Below are positions 1-8,480 of a stretch of DNA of 41,869 nt, piece after piece. The stretch is from Flavobacteriaceae bacterium. GTDB taxonomy: Bacteria; Bacteroidota; Bacteroidia; Flavobacteriales; Flavobacteriaceae. Within the stretch, counting starts at the first letter, position 1. Every line of letters starts with the position of its first letter. The DNA lies in contig JABDMU010000023.1 of assembly GCA_013001285.1 (NCBI GenBank), positions 1-41,869 on the forward strand. Reading direction: 5' to 3'. The translations under genes and the position numbers were made by a program. The notes below the pieces were generated by a model. It was not told the origin of the DNA and searched no databases. It was given only the letters and a program-made list of their open reading frames with translations.

Positions 1-209
1 CGTTTTTCTGCGAGTTCGAAAGATAATTTTGTTCGGGTTGAATTTTCAAAAAATAAATTGGCTATAGTAATATCACGAAGGGAAGGCACCTTTTTTATTG
101 GTCTGTTGATCACTTCTTTAAAATGATCGGCGGTATTAAAAATAAGTTCAATATCCTTGGCGTTCAGATATTTAATTCCCAATAAGTGGTTGACACTTAA
201 TTCGCTCAT
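1..209 (-). CDS. pyrB: Aspartate carbamoyltransferase, N-terminal part (cut by window edge)
   Basis: Catalytic chain of aspartate transcarbamylase, which joins carbamoyl phosphate and aspartate in the second step of pyrimidine synthesis in the cytoplasm. Only the first 69 residues are present (MSELSVNHLLGIKYL at the start); the gene runs off the left edge. The carbamoyl-phosphate-binding motif is visible near the edge as FFENSTRTKLSFELAEK, matching the family's STRTRxSFE signature. The ATG at 209-207 lies 4 nt after the pyrR stop codon, so the two genes are almost certainly co-transcribed from the pyrR promoter. Identification is firm from motif and neighbour; nothing can be said of the C-terminal aspartate-binding domain. 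Confidence 0.93.
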   Translation of the reverse strand, partial: MSELSVNHLLGIKYLNAKDIELIFNTADHFKEVINRPIKKVPSLRDITIANLFFENSTRTKLSFELAEK

Positions 210-213
210 ATTT

Positions 214-753
214 TTAATTATTTATTAAGTAAACCGAATCTTCCTTTTCGTTCTCTTTCCAATTTACTTTTACTTTTTCTTTATTTATAGCATCTACTTG
301 TCGGCCGCGATAATCAGGTTGAATTGGCAAATGTCTACTAAAGCGCCTATCAATAAGCACCAACAATTCTATTTCATTTGGTCTTCCAAACGATTGAATA
401 GCCGTCAATGCAGCTCTGATGCTTCTTCCTGTAAAGAGTACATCATCTACAAAAACCACATTTTTATTTTCAACTATGAAACTAATTTCCGTTGTATTGG
501 CCTCTAATGTCTTGTCGCCACGTCTAAAATCATCCCGATAAAAGGTAATATCAAGATAACCAAGTTGCACTTCTTTGATCTTATACTCTTCGCGAAGCAT
601 TTTAGCCAAACGGTCAACCAAGAATTTTCCTCTAGGTTGAATTCCTATTAAAACAGTATTACTAAAATCGTCGTGATTTTCAATAAGTTGACAAGCCAAT
701 CGATGAAGAATGATGTTTACCTCTTTAGCATTAAGTAAAACTTTTTGACTCAT
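214..753 (-). CDS. pyrR: PyrR bifunctional regulator / uracil phosphoribosyltransferase
   Basis: 179-residue type I phosphoribosyltransferase fold protein. In Bacillus PyrR binds pyr mRNA and has uracil phosphoribosyltransferase activity; the role in flavobacteria is inferred from family membership. The PRPP-binding loop is clear at residues 99-111 (VVFVDDVLFTGRS), and IQPRGKFLVDRLA at about 38-50 is also typical. I start it at the ATG at 753-751 (MSQKVLL), because a longer reading frame beginning at 780 would start inside the predicted -7 promoter box. It is directly followed by pyrB, 4 nt away. No antiterminator/terminator leader is visible upstream: the predicted transcript leader is only about 18 nt, so Bacillus-type attenuation could not act in front of this gene. 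Confidence 0.93.
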   Translation of the reverse strand: MSQKVLLNAKEVNIILHRLACQLIENHDDFSNTVLIGIQPRGKFLVDRLAKMLREEYKIKEVQLGYLDITFYRDDFRRGDKTLEANTTEISFIVENKNVVFVDDVLFTGRSIRAALTAIQSFGRPNEIELLVLIDRRFSRHLPIQPDYRGRQVDAINKEKVKVNWKENEKEDSVYLINN

Positions 754-777
754 AAACGTCCAAACGTATTTGGATTG

Positions 778-809
778 CAAAGTTAATGCAAATAATTAAC
801 ATGAAACAA
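778..809 (-). promoter_or_regulatory. Promoter of pyrR-pyrB
   Basis: On the minus strand TTG (809-807), a 21-nt spacer, then TAACTTTG (785-778). This fits the flavobacterial housekeeping pattern TTG-N17-23-TAnnTTTG exactly in the -7 box. The expected start of transcription near 771 leaves a leader of about 18 nt before the ATG at 753. Confidence 0.65.
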
Positions 810-824
810 GTGGATCTTGGAAAT

Positions 825-851
825 AAAAAAGCCTTTCAAAAATTGAAAGGC
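825..851 (-). terminator. Rho-independent terminator after rpsA
   Basis: Perfect 9-bp hairpin: GCCTTTCAA at 831-839 pairs with TTGAAAGGC at 843-851 around a 3-nt loop. Read on the minus strand it is followed by a run of six T (830-825). It lies 27 nt beyond the rpsA stop codon and separates rpsA from pyrR. Confidence 0.88.
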
Positions 852-877
852 TTTGTATGAATTGAAATGGTTCGAAT

Positions 878-2719
878 TTATTTCCCGTCCATTTTATCCT
901 TCAGTGCTTGTAATGCATCATTAGCGTCCCCAAGCGTTGGCTTCGCTTCTGCTGCTGCAGCTTTTTGCTTTTTAGCAGCTGCTTTTACATTCTTAGCTTC
1001 TTCTTCTCTAAAGATTGCTGTATGAGAAGCGACCACTCTTTTGAATTCTTTATTGAACTCAATGATCTTAAAGTCTGCTTCTTCACCTTTTTTAAGCTTC
1101 TTTCCATCTTCTTTTTCAAGATGACGTGAAGGAATAAAGGCTGTAATATCGTCGTTGAAAACAACGGTTGCACCTTTATCAACGATCTCAAAGATTTCAG
1201 CTTTATGCGTTGTATCCAAAGCGAATTCTTTTTCGTATTTATCCCATGGATTGTCCTTGGTTTGTTTATGCCCTAAACTTAGCTTACGTCCTTCAACGTC
1301 TAATTCTAAAACAAGAACTTCAAGTTCATCCCCAACAGCACAAAACTCACTTGGATGCTTGATCTTTTTAGTCCAAGATAGATCAGAAATATAAATAAGT
1401 CCGTCAATACCTTCTTCTAATTCAACAAATACACCAAAATTGGTAAAGTTTCTTACGATACCTTTATGCTTTGAACCAACTGGATATTTAGTTGTTATGT
1501 CTGTCCATGGATCTGGCGTTAATTGCTTGATACCAAGTGACATTTTACGATCTTCTCTATCTAAGGTTAGAATTTGAGCTTCAACAACATCTCCTACTGA
1601 TACAAAGTCCTGAGCTGAACGCAAGTGCGTTGACCATGACATTTCTGAAACGTGGATCAATCCTTCAACACCTTCGGCAACTTCAATAAATGCACCATAA
1701 TCAGCAATGACAACAACTTTTCCTTTAACATGATCACCAACTTTAAGTTCTTCACCTAAGGCTTCCCAAGGATGCTTGCTTAACTGCTTTAATCCTAATT
1801 GGATTCTTGATTTATTTTCATCAAAATCAAGGATAACCACATTTAATTTTTCATCAAGTTCAACGATCTCATTTGGATGATTGATACGTGACCAAGAAAG
1901 ATCTGTAATATGGATCAATCCGTCAACTCCACCAAGATCCATAAAGACACCATAAGATGTAATGTTCTTCACAGTACCTTCTAAGACTTGTCCTTTTTCT
2001 AATTGACCAATGATCTCTTTCTTTTGTTCTTCGATATCAGCTTCAATAAGCGCTTTATGAGAAACAACCACATTTTTAAATTCATGATTGATCTTAACCA
2101 CTTTGAATTCCATGGTCTTATTCACATACTGATCGTAATCTCTAATTGGTTTTACATCAATTTGAGATCCAGGTAAGAAGGCTTCGATTCCAAAAACGTC
2201 AACGATCATACCACCTTTGGTACGACATTTAACGAATCCGTTAACGATCTCACCAGAATCATGAGCTGCATTGACACGATCCCAAGCTTTGATCACTCTC
2301 GCTTTTCTGTGAGACAAGACAAGTTGACCTGTAGCGTCTTCACGAACATCGATAAGTACTTCTACTTTATCGCCAACTTTAAGGCCTGGATTGTAACGAA
2401 ACTCATTGAGCGAAATAACACCTTCAGATTTCGCATTGATATCAATAATAGCATCGCGATCTGAAATATGTATAACTTCACCTTCTACCACTTCATTATT
2501 AAGGGTGTCTACGAAGTTTTCGTTTACTAATTTTTCAAATTCTTCTAATTTCTTATCTTCAACTTGCTCAATACCTTCTTCGTAGTTGTGCCAATCGAAT
2601 TCTTTAAGAAATTTTTCTGGATTTACTTTTTCTACTGTCTTTTTAGTTTCAACAGTTGCAACATCGGTTGCTTGTACGTCACCTGAAGTTTCAGGTGTTT
2701 TTTCTTTTTTTTCAGCCAT
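878..2719 (-). CDS. rpsA: 30S ribosomal protein S1
   Basis: 613-residue protein with six S1 (OB-fold) RNA-binding domains, roughly residues 74-140, 157-225, 243-312, 328-397, 415-484 and 500-570. Typical strand signatures are SYGVFMDLGGVDGLIHITDLSW in domain 3 (given here in part: VDGLIHITDLSW) and VEGLIHVSEMSW in domain 4. The N-terminal ~70 residues are acidic and lysine-rich, and the C-terminal tail after domain 6 is rich in Ala and Lys. S1 binds mRNA leaders and helps recruit them to the 30S subunit, which matters in Bacteroidota because Shine-Dalgarno pairing is little used. It is monocistronic: own upstream region of about 200 nt and a strong terminator after it. Six domains and full length are as expected; confidence is high. 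Confidence 0.97.
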   Translation of the reverse strand: MAEKKEKTPETSGDVQATDVATVETKKTVEKVNPEKFLKEFDWHNYEEGIEQVEDKKLEEFEKLVNENFVDTLNNEVVEGEVIHISDRDAIIDINAKSEGVISLNEFRYNPGLKVGDKVEVLIDVREDATGQLVLSHRKARVIKAWDRVNAAHDSGEIVNGFVKCRTKGGMIVDVFGIEAFLPGSQIDVKPIRDYDQYVNKTMEFKVVKINHEFKNVVVSHKALIEADIEEQKKEIIGQLEKGQVLEGTVKNITSYGVFMDLGGVDGLIHITDLSWSRINHPNEIVELDEKLNVVILDFDENKSRIQLGLKQLSKHPWEALGEELKVGDHVKGKVVVIADYGAFIEVAEGVEGLIHVSEMSWSTHLRSAQDFVSVGDVVEAQILTLDREDRKMSLGIKQLTPDPWTDITTKYPVGSKHKGIVRNFTNFGVFVELEEGIDGLIYISDLSWTKKIKHPSEFCAVGDELEVLVLELDVEGRKLSLGHKQTKDNPWDKYEKEFALDTTHKAEIFEIVDKGATVVFNDDITAFIPSRHLEKEDGKKLKKGEEADFKIIEFNKEFKRVVASHTAIFREEEAKNVKAAAKKQKAAAAEAKPTLGDANDALQALKDKMDGK

Positions 2720-2837
2720 TGCTGATTAATAATTTGTATTCTGTCTGTTTACGGATGAATTAAGCGAGCAACATACAGAAGCATTAATATCATTTTATGT
2801 ATCCTTTTATCATTCCGAGTATTCGCTAAAAGGAGCG

Positions 2838-2845
2838 CAAAAATA
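2838..2845 (-). promoter_or_regulatory. Probable -7 box of the rpsA promoter
   Basis: Minus-strand TATTTTTG matches TAnnTTTG. No TTG lies at the expected 17-23 nt upstream, so only half of the promoter is supported. It would give an rpsA leader of about 110 nt, long for this window and possibly a place for control by S1 itself (inference). Confidence 0.35.
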
Positions 2846-2950
2846 CGTATATTCTATGAAATTGCCTAACTAGAAGCAAATTTATTTAATCCTCTGATTT
2901 TTAAGATTCTAAATTTATTAACAATATGCAGGTCTTGACCTCATATTCCT

Positions 2951-2958
2951 TATCTTTA
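2951..2958 (+). promoter_or_regulatory. Possible -7 box upstream of the LysM gene
   Basis: TATCTTTA matches TAnnTTTG except for the last base. It would start transcription near 2964, downstream of the first possible ATG at 2926, and so supports the ATG at 2989 or 2995 as the real start. No -33 TTG at good spacing. Confidence 0.3.
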
Positions 2959-2988
2959 AAAACTTTAACAATTAAACATTTAGCACTT

Positions 2989-3369
2989 ATGACTATGAAA
3001 GCAAAATACCAAGGCGTATTAGATCTTGGTAAGAAACTAAACATTCAAAACGGTGATGTACAGGAAGATGGCGGACAATTGAAAGTTTGGGGAACTGCGA
3101 AAACCCCTTATGAAAAAAATCTGATCTGGGACAAGATCAAAGAAATTGGAGGCGAAAATCCTTCAGATATCATGGCCGATATAAAAGTAGCGGATGACAG
3201 TGTTTATCATAGACATGTAGTGAGCCGTGGCGAAACCTTAGGTAAAATTGCTAAACATTATTATGGTGATGCCATGAAATACAAAACTATTTTTGCAGCG
3301 AACTCTGATATTCTTAAGAATCCTGATCTTATTCATCCAGATCAAGAATTGATCATCCCGAAAGTATAA
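2989..3369 (+). CDS. BON/LysM-domain protein resembling E. coli Kbp (YgaU)
   Basis: 126-residue protein with no signal peptide. The C-terminal ~50 residues are a LysM domain (HVVSRGETLGKIAKHYYGD ... NPDLIHPDQELIIPKV) in the same arrangement as E. coli Kbp, a cytosolic potassium-binding BON-LysM protein. The N-terminal ~70 residues contain a short BON-like alpha/beta stretch (QLKVWGTAKTPYEKNLIWDK). Function here is inferred: K+ sensing is possible but not shown by the sequence. I chose the ATG at 2989 (another lies at 2995); the reading frame opens at 2926, but that part is low-complexity Leu/Thr/Ser coding and precedes the likely transcription start. The gene stands alone between divergent rpsA and convergent cmk, sharing a terminator with cmk. 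Confidence 0.8.
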   Translation: MTMKAKYQGVLDLGKKLNIQNGDVQEDGGQLKVWGTAKTPYEKNLIWDKIKEIGGENPSDIMADIKVADDSVYHRHVVSRGETLGKIAKHYYGDAMKYKTIFAANSDILKNPDLIHPDQELIIPKV

Positions 3370-3384
3370 ATCACTTCACTATAT

Positions 3385-3415
3385 AAAAAAAGCGATCTAT
3401 TTTGATCGCTTTTTT
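3385..3415. terminator. Bidirectional terminator between the LysM gene and cmk
   Basis: AGCGATC (3391-3397) pairs with GATCGCT (3404-3410) around a 6-nt loop; A6 on the left and T5-6 on the right give a U-run in both directions. The cmk stop codon (3416-3414) sits inside the right flank. Confidence 0.87.
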
Positions 3416-4109
3416 ATTCGTAATCCTCGAGGGTCATTTTCACCAGTCCCATTATTTTATCAAACTGCTCTTCAAGGGTCAGATCAGAATTATCGATTTC
3501 AATAGCATCTTCAGCCTTTATTAACGGCGAATCTTTTCGGTGAGAATCAATGTAGTCACGTTCGCGAACATTTCTCAAAACCTCTTCAAAATTAACTTCA
3601 TCTCCTCTAGCAATCAGTTCGTCATAGCGACGCTTTGCTTTTATTTCAGGAGAGGCATTCATGAAAATTTTTAATTCGGCATCTGGAAAAACAACCGTAC
3701 CTATATCGCGTCCATCCATTACTACGCCTCTATCCTCACCTAATTTTCTTTGAATTTTTACTAATTGATAACGCACTTCGGGAATCGCAGAAACTTGACT
3801 CACAAAATTAGAGACTTCAAGCGTGCGAATTTCCTTTTCAACATTTACGCCATTCAGTACGATTTCGGAATACCCAAGATCAGGATTAAATTCAAATTTT
3901 AAATGAACTTTATGAAGATCATGCACGAACTCGTCAATTTGAAATTCGTCATCGTTTATAAATCCGTTTTGAAGCGCATATAAGGTGACTGCACGATACA
4001 TGGCTCCTGAATCAACATAAATATATTCTAATGTTTGAGCAAGTTGCTTTGCAATAGTGCTTTTTCCAGTGGAAGAATAACCGTCTATGGCAATAATGAT
4101 CTTTTGCAC
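3414..4109 (-). CDS. cmk: Cytidylate kinase
   Basis: 231 residues, normal length for bacterial CMP/dCMP kinase, which makes CDP/dCDP from CMP/dCMP with ATP in the cytoplasm. The P-loop is at residues 10-17 (GYSSTGKS), followed by YVDSGAMYRAVTLYALQ and the nucleotide-binding DGRDIGTVVFPDAELKIFM segment typical of Cmk. The start codon is GTG (4109-4107), placed directly after the porQ stop codon with no gap (TAA GTG), so translation is probably coupled. Gene order lon-porQ-cmk is a familiar flavobacterial arrangement (recollection). No anomaly apart from the GTG start. Confidence 0.95.
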   Translation of the reverse strand: MQKIIIAIDGYSSTGKSTIAKQLAQTLEYIYVDSGAMYRAVTLYALQNGFINDDEFQIDEFVHDLHKVHLKFEFNPDLGYSEIVLNGVNVEKEIRTLEVSNFVSQVSAIPEVRYQLVKIQRKLGEDRGVVMDGRDIGTVVFPDAELKIFMNASPEIKAKRRYDELIARGDEVNFEEVLRNVRERDYIDSHRKDSPLIKAEDAIEIDNSDLTLEEQFDKIMGLVKMTLEDYE

Positions 4110-5129
4110 TTATTGTAAATCTATTTGTAAGCCGAAAAAGCTTGTGTTAGCAGCACTTGAATAGCGTGCATGTGTATAGCTAAATCGCATTTTATTAAGT
4201 TTTAATCCAATTCCGAAGGACAAGCCTGAGAAATTGCGCTGCTCTAAAATACGTAATTCTTCCGCTCTTCTGAAATTATATCCAATTCGTATGTTAAATC
4301 CTCGATCTGGAAAAAGTTCAGCACCAAAAATAGCATGTCGCATAAGGTTGTTCAAAAAACCCACTTTTTCGGAAGTCGAATTCCCTTCCAGATCAGTAAT
4401 ATCTCGTGCTGGATTAGGCCTTCCAATAGGCCATTGCTGAAGATTTTCAAGTGTAATATGCCATCTTAAAGGCACATGTTCAAGTGTTTGGGACATTCCA
4501 AAATCAACTTCAAATGGTAATGGCTCATTTAAACCTGCATAGGTCGTTATTTGAGAACCCAAATTTCGAATGACGATAGCAGCATTAAAATCTAAATATT
4601 CATTGATATAAATAATTCCCGCATCAACAGCCGCCCCTAGTGAGGTGTATTGTTCGAGTTTAGAAGTAATCAGTTTTAAGGCACCTCCAGCATAGAAATC
4701 GGAATACCCAATTTGTCGAGCATAAGCAAAAGATAAGGCGGCTTCATTACCTGTAAAGGTTCCGGTTGCGTTACCATCTTCATCATAGCCATCAAAATTC
4801 CCGTAATTTATATAGGTTATTCCTGCATGCAAGGTCTGCGTTCTGCGATCCCAAGTATAGGCATAGGCCGCAGTACCATAACTAATACCACCTAAATAAC
4901 TGGAATAGTTCAGCGCCAATTGATTATCCATTTCAACATTGATGGTTGCGGGATTATAAAGTCCCTGAGTGACATCGTAATCGACATTGGTTAAGATTTT
5001 TCCACCAAGGGCAGCCTGACGTGGTGAAGATACAAGATTAAGAAATTGATAGGTAGCCTCACCACCAAGTTGAGGGAATGCTAAGGCAACATGAAGCAAC
5101 ACAAATAATGTGGTAATTTTCCTAATCAT
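4110..5129 (-). CDS. porQ: Type IX secretion system protein PorQ
   Basis: 339-residue outer-membrane beta-barrel of the PorV/PorQ type. An N-terminal signal peptide (MIRKITTLFVLLHVALAFP) is followed by the family's start LGGEATYQFLNLVSSPRQAALGG and by YNPATINVEMDNQLALNY. The rest is alternating beta-strand sequence ending in aromatic-rich strands (SFFGLQIDLQ). PorQ belongs to the T9SS/PorSS, which exports gliding and virulence proteins with C-terminal sorting domains across the outer membrane; in Porphyromonas it is linked to the attachment complex with PorU, PorV and PorZ. It sits between lon and cmk, abutting cmk. A weak -7 box (TTACTTTG at 5145-5138) lies just upstream, so it may be transcribed separately from lon. 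Confidence 0.88.
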   Translation of the reverse strand: MIRKITTLFVLLHVALAFPQLGGEATYQFLNLVSSPRQAALGGKILTNVDYDVTQGLYNPATINVEMDNQLALNYSSYLGGISYGTAAYAYTWDRRTQTLHAGITYINYGNFDGYDEDGNATGTFTGNEAALSFAYARQIGYSDFYAGGALKLITSKLEQYTSLGAAVDAGIIYINEYLDFNAAIVIRNLGSQITTYAGLNEPLPFEVDFGMSQTLEHVPLRWHITLENLQQWPIGRPNPARDITDLEGNSTSEKVGFLNNLMRHAIFGAELFPDRGFNIRIGYNFRRAEELRILEQRNFSGLSFGIGLKLNKMRFSYTHARYSSAANTSFFGLQIDLQ

Positions 5130-5191
5130 AAAGCTGCAAAGTAACTAAATCTATTTTAAAACGAATACAGTGAATATTTATTTTCAAATCA

Positions 5192-5220
5192 ATAAAAAAC
5201 CTCGACTAAATCGAGGCTTT
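5192..5220 (-). terminator. Terminator after lon
   Basis: CCTCGA (5200-5205) pairs with TCGAGG (5211-5216), loop of 5 nt, with A/T flanks that lengthen the stem; minus-strand U-run from the A6 at 5194-5199. It directly follows the lon stop codon at 5225-5223, so porQ probably depends on its own promoter or on read-through. Confidence 0.8.
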
Positions 5221-5222
5221 TG

Positions 5223-7673
5223 TTAAAGTTTCTTTGCGTTCTTAACCTTTTGATCCGTTATGGCGATATCTATGACCTCACTCATTTCTTTGACGAAATG
5301 AAAGGTTAGTCCTTCAAGATATTCAGCTTTGATCTGATCAATATCACGCTTATTATCTTCACAAAGTAATATCTCTTTTATTCGTGCTCGCTTTGCGGCC
5401 AATATCTTCTCCTTGATCCCTCCAACCGGAAGTACCTTACCACGTAGAGTGATTTCTCCTGTCATGGCTATACTCCTTTTAACCTTGCGTTGTGTGTACA
5501 AGGACACCAAGGAGGTGAGCATAGTGATGCCTGCACTCGGACCGTCTTTAGGTGTTGCGCCTTCCGGTACGTGAATATGAACATTATAATTGTCGAAAAC
5601 CTCAGGGTTTATTTCAAATTTAGCAGCATTTGCTTTTATGTATTCCATGGCAATGGTTGCCGACTCCTTCATCACTTTTCCTAAATTTCCAGTTATAGAA
5701 AGTGTCCCTTTTCCTTTAGAAAGAATCGATTCGATAAATAAAATATCTCCACCAACACGCGTCCAAGCCAATCCAGTAACCACACCTGCTACATTGTTGT
5801 TTTCATATTTATCACGCTCAAGCTTAGGGCTTCCAAGTATTTCAACGACATCATCATTGGTCACCTTAATATTGTAAGGCTCTTCCATTGCTATGTTTTT
5901 GGCAGCATATCTAACCATTTTGGCGATCTGCTTCTCTAAGCCACGAACGCCAGATTCTCGTGTATAACCTTCTACGATCTTCTCAAGTTGCGGTTTCCCT
6001 ATTTTTAGATTCTTGGCCGTTAAACCATGTTCTTTCAATTGTTTCGGCAGTAAATGTTTTTTTGCAATAATTACTTTCTCTTCGATGGTATATCCAGTCA
6101 CATTAATAATTTCCATCCTATCTAATAGGGCTGGCTGAATAGAAGATAAACTATTGGCTGTAGCGATAAACATGACCTTCGATAAATCATATCCCATTTC
6201 TAGGAAATTATCATAGAATTCCGAATTCTGTTCTGGATCCAATACTTCTAACATAGCTGAAGACGGGTCCCCTTGGTGTGAAATTGATAATTTATCGATC
6301 TCATCCAAAACAAAAACTGGATTCGAAGTCCCTGCTTTTTTAATATTTTGAACGATTCGCCCTGGCATTGCTCCGATATAGGTTTTCCGATGTCCTCTAA
6401 TTTCCGCTTCGTCTCTTAAGCCTCCTAAGGACATTCTAATATATTCTCTGCCTAAGGCTTCGGCTATTGATTTCCCCAAGGAAGTCTTACCTACTCCAGG
6501 TGGCCCATATAGACAAAGTATTGGCGATTTCATATCATTTCGAAGCTTCAAAACGGCTAAATATTCAATGATTCGGCGTTTCACATCGTCAAGTCCATGA
6601 TGATCACGATCTAAAATTTTCTTAGCCCTATTGAGATCAAATTTATCCTGACTGAACTCATTCCATGGTAAATCAAGAAAAAGTTCAAGGTAGTTTCTCT
6701 GAATAGAAAACTCAGCAACCTGGGGATTTAAACGTTGTAGTTTAGCGATTTCCTTCTCAAAATGCTTCGCCACTTTTTCATCCCAAACCTTAAGACTTGC
6801 GCGCTCACGCATGGCTTCAATTTCCTCTTCATTACTGCCACCACCTAGCTCTTCCTGTATGGTTTTTAATTGCTGATGTAGGAAATATTCACGCTGCTGT
6901 TGGTTGAGATCACTATGAACTTTCGATTGGATGTCATTTTTAAGCTCAAGTTTTTGAACTTCAATACTCATATGTTTCAACGTTGCCAATGCCCGTTCTT
7001 CAAGATCATTGGTTTCTAATAATTTCTGCTTATCCTTTACAGATAAGTTCATATTAGAGGACACGAAATTAACTAGGAAGGAATTGCTTTCAATATTTTT
7101 TATGGCAAAGGAGGCTTCACTTGGAATATTCGGACTTTCCTTTATGATCTTTAGGGCAAGGTCCTTTATTGATTCTATAACAGCTGCAAACTCTTTGGTA
7201 TTGGCTGCAGGTTTGGTTTCAGGAACTTCCCGAATGGTAGCATTCATATAAGGTTCTTCGGTAATAACTTGAGCGACCTTAAAGCGTTTCTTGCCTTGAA
7301 TGATCACAGTTGTATTCCCGTCTGGCATTTTTAAAACCTTCAAAATACGTGCTACTGTTCCGGTTGGATGAATATCTCTAGCTGTTGGATCTTCAATGAC
7401 TTCATCTTTTTGTGAAACTACACCAATGACCTTACTGCCCTTATTGGCATCATTAATGAGTTTAATAGATTTGTCTCTACCAGCAGTAATTGGGATGACA
7501 ACGCCTGGAAACAATACTGTATTTCTTAAGGGTAAAATAGGTAATGTTTCAGGGAGCATCTCATCATTGATCTCTTTTTCATCTTCAGTGGTCATTAACG
7601 GAATTAACTCTGAATTTTCATCAAAATCTGAAAATGACAAACTGTCAAGATTTATATATTTAGACTTGGCCAT
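5223..7673 (-). CDS. lon: ATP-dependent endopeptidase La (Lon)
   Basis: 816 residues, the usual LonA architecture: N-terminal substrate domain from about residue 44 ([20 protein letters not shown]), a coiled-coil middle, an AAA+ module with Walker [10 protein letters not shown], and a C-terminal protease domain. The catalytic dyad is Ser713 (DGPSAG) and Lys756 (GGIKEK), with the 43-residue spacing known from E. coli Lon. It degrades damaged and regulatory proteins in the cytoplasm. An acidic, Ser-rich ~40-residue N-terminal extension precedes the Lon domain, common in Bacteroidota (recollection). It is transcribed divergently from the sigma-factor operon across a 238-nt spacer, so shared control is possible. 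No heat-shock operator could be recognised. Confidence 0.97.
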   Translation of the reverse strand: MAKSKYINLDSLSFSDFDENSELIPLMTTEDEKEINDEMLPETLPILPLRNTVLFPGVVIPITAGRDKSIKLINDANKGSKVIGVVSQKDEVIEDPTARDIHPTGTVARILKVLKMPDGNTTVIIQGKKRFKVAQVITEEPYMNATIREVPETKPAANTKEFAAVIESIKDLALKIIKESPNIPSEASFAIKNIESNSFLVNFVSSNMNLSVKDKQKLLETNDLEERALATLKHMSIEVQKLELKNDIQSKVHSDLNQQQREYFLHQQLKTIQEELGGGSNEEEIEAMRERASLKVWDEKVAKHFEKEIAKLQRLNPQVAEFSIQRNYLELFLDLPWNEFSQDKFDLNRAKKILDRDHHGLDDVKRRIIEYLAVLKLRNDMKSPILCLYGPPGVGKTSLGKSIAEALGREYIRMSLGGLRDEAEIRGHRKTYIGAMPGRIVQNIKKAGTSNPVFVLDEIDKLSISHQGDPSSAMLEVLDPEQNSEFYDNFLEMGYDLSKVMFIATANSLSSIQPALLDRMEIINVTGYTIEEKVIIAKKHLLPKQLKEHGLTAKNLKIGKPQLEKIVEGYTRESGVRGLEKQIAKMVRYAAKNIAMEEPYNIKVTNDDVVEILGSPKLERDKYENNNVAGVVTGLAWTRVGGDILFIESILSKGKGTLSITGNLGKVMKESATIAMEYIKANAAKFEINPEVFDNYNVHIHVPEGATPKDGPSAGITMLTSLVSLYTQRKVKRSIAMTGEITLRGKVLPVGGIKEKILAAKRARIKEILLCEDNKRDIDQIKAEYLEGLTFHFVKEMSEVIDIAITDQKVKNAKKL

Positions 7674-7689
7674 ATTATTTATTAGGTCA

Positions 7690-7708
7690 TTCTGTCATTA
7701 AAACAGAA
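7690..7708. repeat. Inverted repeat in the lon / sigma-factor spacer
   Basis: TTCTGT (7690-7695) and ACAGAA (7703-7708) form a perfect 6-bp inverted repeat with a 7-nt spacer, 17 nt upstream of the lon start codon. Possible operator; no family of regulator can be named. Its right arm is also part of the direct repeat described separately. Confidence 0.4.
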
Positions 7709-7734
7709 CATATTATTTTTTATCTTTAGTTTAA
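7702..7734 (+). repeat. Promoter-like direct repeat, copy 1
   Basis: AACAGAACA at 7702-7710, then after an AT-rich stretch TATCTTTA at 7721-7728 (one base off TAnnTTTG). The 33-nt block recurs 165 nt downstream (7867-7899) with 25 of 33 positions identical, on the strand of the sigma-factor gene. The first nine bases and the ATCTTTA core are identical in both copies. Confidence 0.45.
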
Positions 7735-7866
7735 TTGTAATATTTATTACTGATTTTCAGCTACTTATGAGTTTGTTGTAACGAATATCATTCTCTTAAG
7801 TCCAATTGTTATGCCATTGTAAAATTCGTTTTGCTAAATAAAACGTAAAATATTTTAAAAAACTGT

Positions 7867-7899
7867 AACAGAACACTTATTATTTCATCTTTAATGTAA
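7867..7899 (+). repeat. Promoter-like direct repeat, copy 2, upstream of the sigma gene
   Basis: Second copy of the element: AACAGAACA at 7867-7875, preceded by CTGT and followed by CATCTTTA at 7885-7892. It ends 12 nt before the TTG start codon at 7912. Likely the proximal promoter of the operon, perhaps read by the ECF factor itself (inference); it does not contain a standard -33 TTG. Confidence 0.4.
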
Positions 7900-7911
7900 A
7901 CAATTCGGTTT

Positions 7912-8472
7912 TTGACTCTAACCAACAAAAATATCGAGCAGCTTATCGAGCTTTGTAAATCAGGTGACCAACGTGCGCAATTGGAAATCTATAACAGATA
8001 TTACGCAGCAATGTTTAACACTGCATACAGAATTGTAAAAGATAGATTTGAAGCCGAAGATATCATGCAGGAGGCCTTTTTAACAGCCTTTACAAAGTTA
8101 AACACTTTGAATGATACAGTGACCTTTGGAGCTTGGTTAAAACGAATTGTAATTAATAAAAGTATTTACACCTATAATAAAAGTAGTAAATATGACGACG
8201 TTCCTTTAAATAATGTCCTTTACAAGGTTGAAGCTCAAGACGGCATTTCTGAAGACTATGAATTCACAAACCTTAAAGCAAAACAGGTTTTGGAAACCAT
8301 GAGTACATTAAAAGATAACTACCGGATTGCCTTAACACTTCACTTGATTGAAGGCTATGATTATGAGGAAATGAGTAGCATTATGAACTTGTCTTATGCC
8401 AATTGCCGAACAACGGTTTCAAGAGCAAAAGACAGTTTAAGACAAAAATTACAGCCTATGGCTGAGTATTAA
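7912..8472 (+). CDS. RNA polymerase sigma factor, ECF-like sigma-70 family
   Basis: 186 residues with sigma region 2 at about 22-90 (YNRYYAAMFNTAYRIVKDRFEAEDIMQEAFLTAF; key run AEDIMQEAFLTAF) and region 4 at about 127-180 (LKDNYRIALTLHLIEGYDYEEMSSIMNLSYANCRTTVSRAK; key run ANCRTTVSRAKDSLRQ). It directs RNA polymerase to a special promoter set. The start is TTG at 7912-7914: an in-frame TAA lies 15 nt upstream and the next ATG would delete part of region 2, so TTG is the best choice. The next gene starts 8 nt after the stop and encodes a one-TM protein placed where an anti-sigma factor is expected. Stimulus and regulon are unknown; the two secreted repeat proteins downstream are the obvious first targets. 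Confidence 0.9.
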   Translation: MTLTNKNIEQLIELCKSGDQRAQLEIYNRYYAAMFNTAYRIVKDRFEAEDIMQEAFLTAFTKLNTLNDTVTFGAWLKRIVINKSIYTYNKSSKYDDVPLNNVLYKVEAQDGISEDYEFTNLKAKQVLETMSTLKDNYRIALTLHLIEGYDYEEMSSIMNLSYANCRTTVSRAKDSLRQKLQPMAEY

Positions 8473-8480
8473 AACATGAT

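Noticed and set aside
5590-5877. Plus-strand open frame within lon
   Set aside because: Shadow of the conserved Lon protease domain on the opposite strand.
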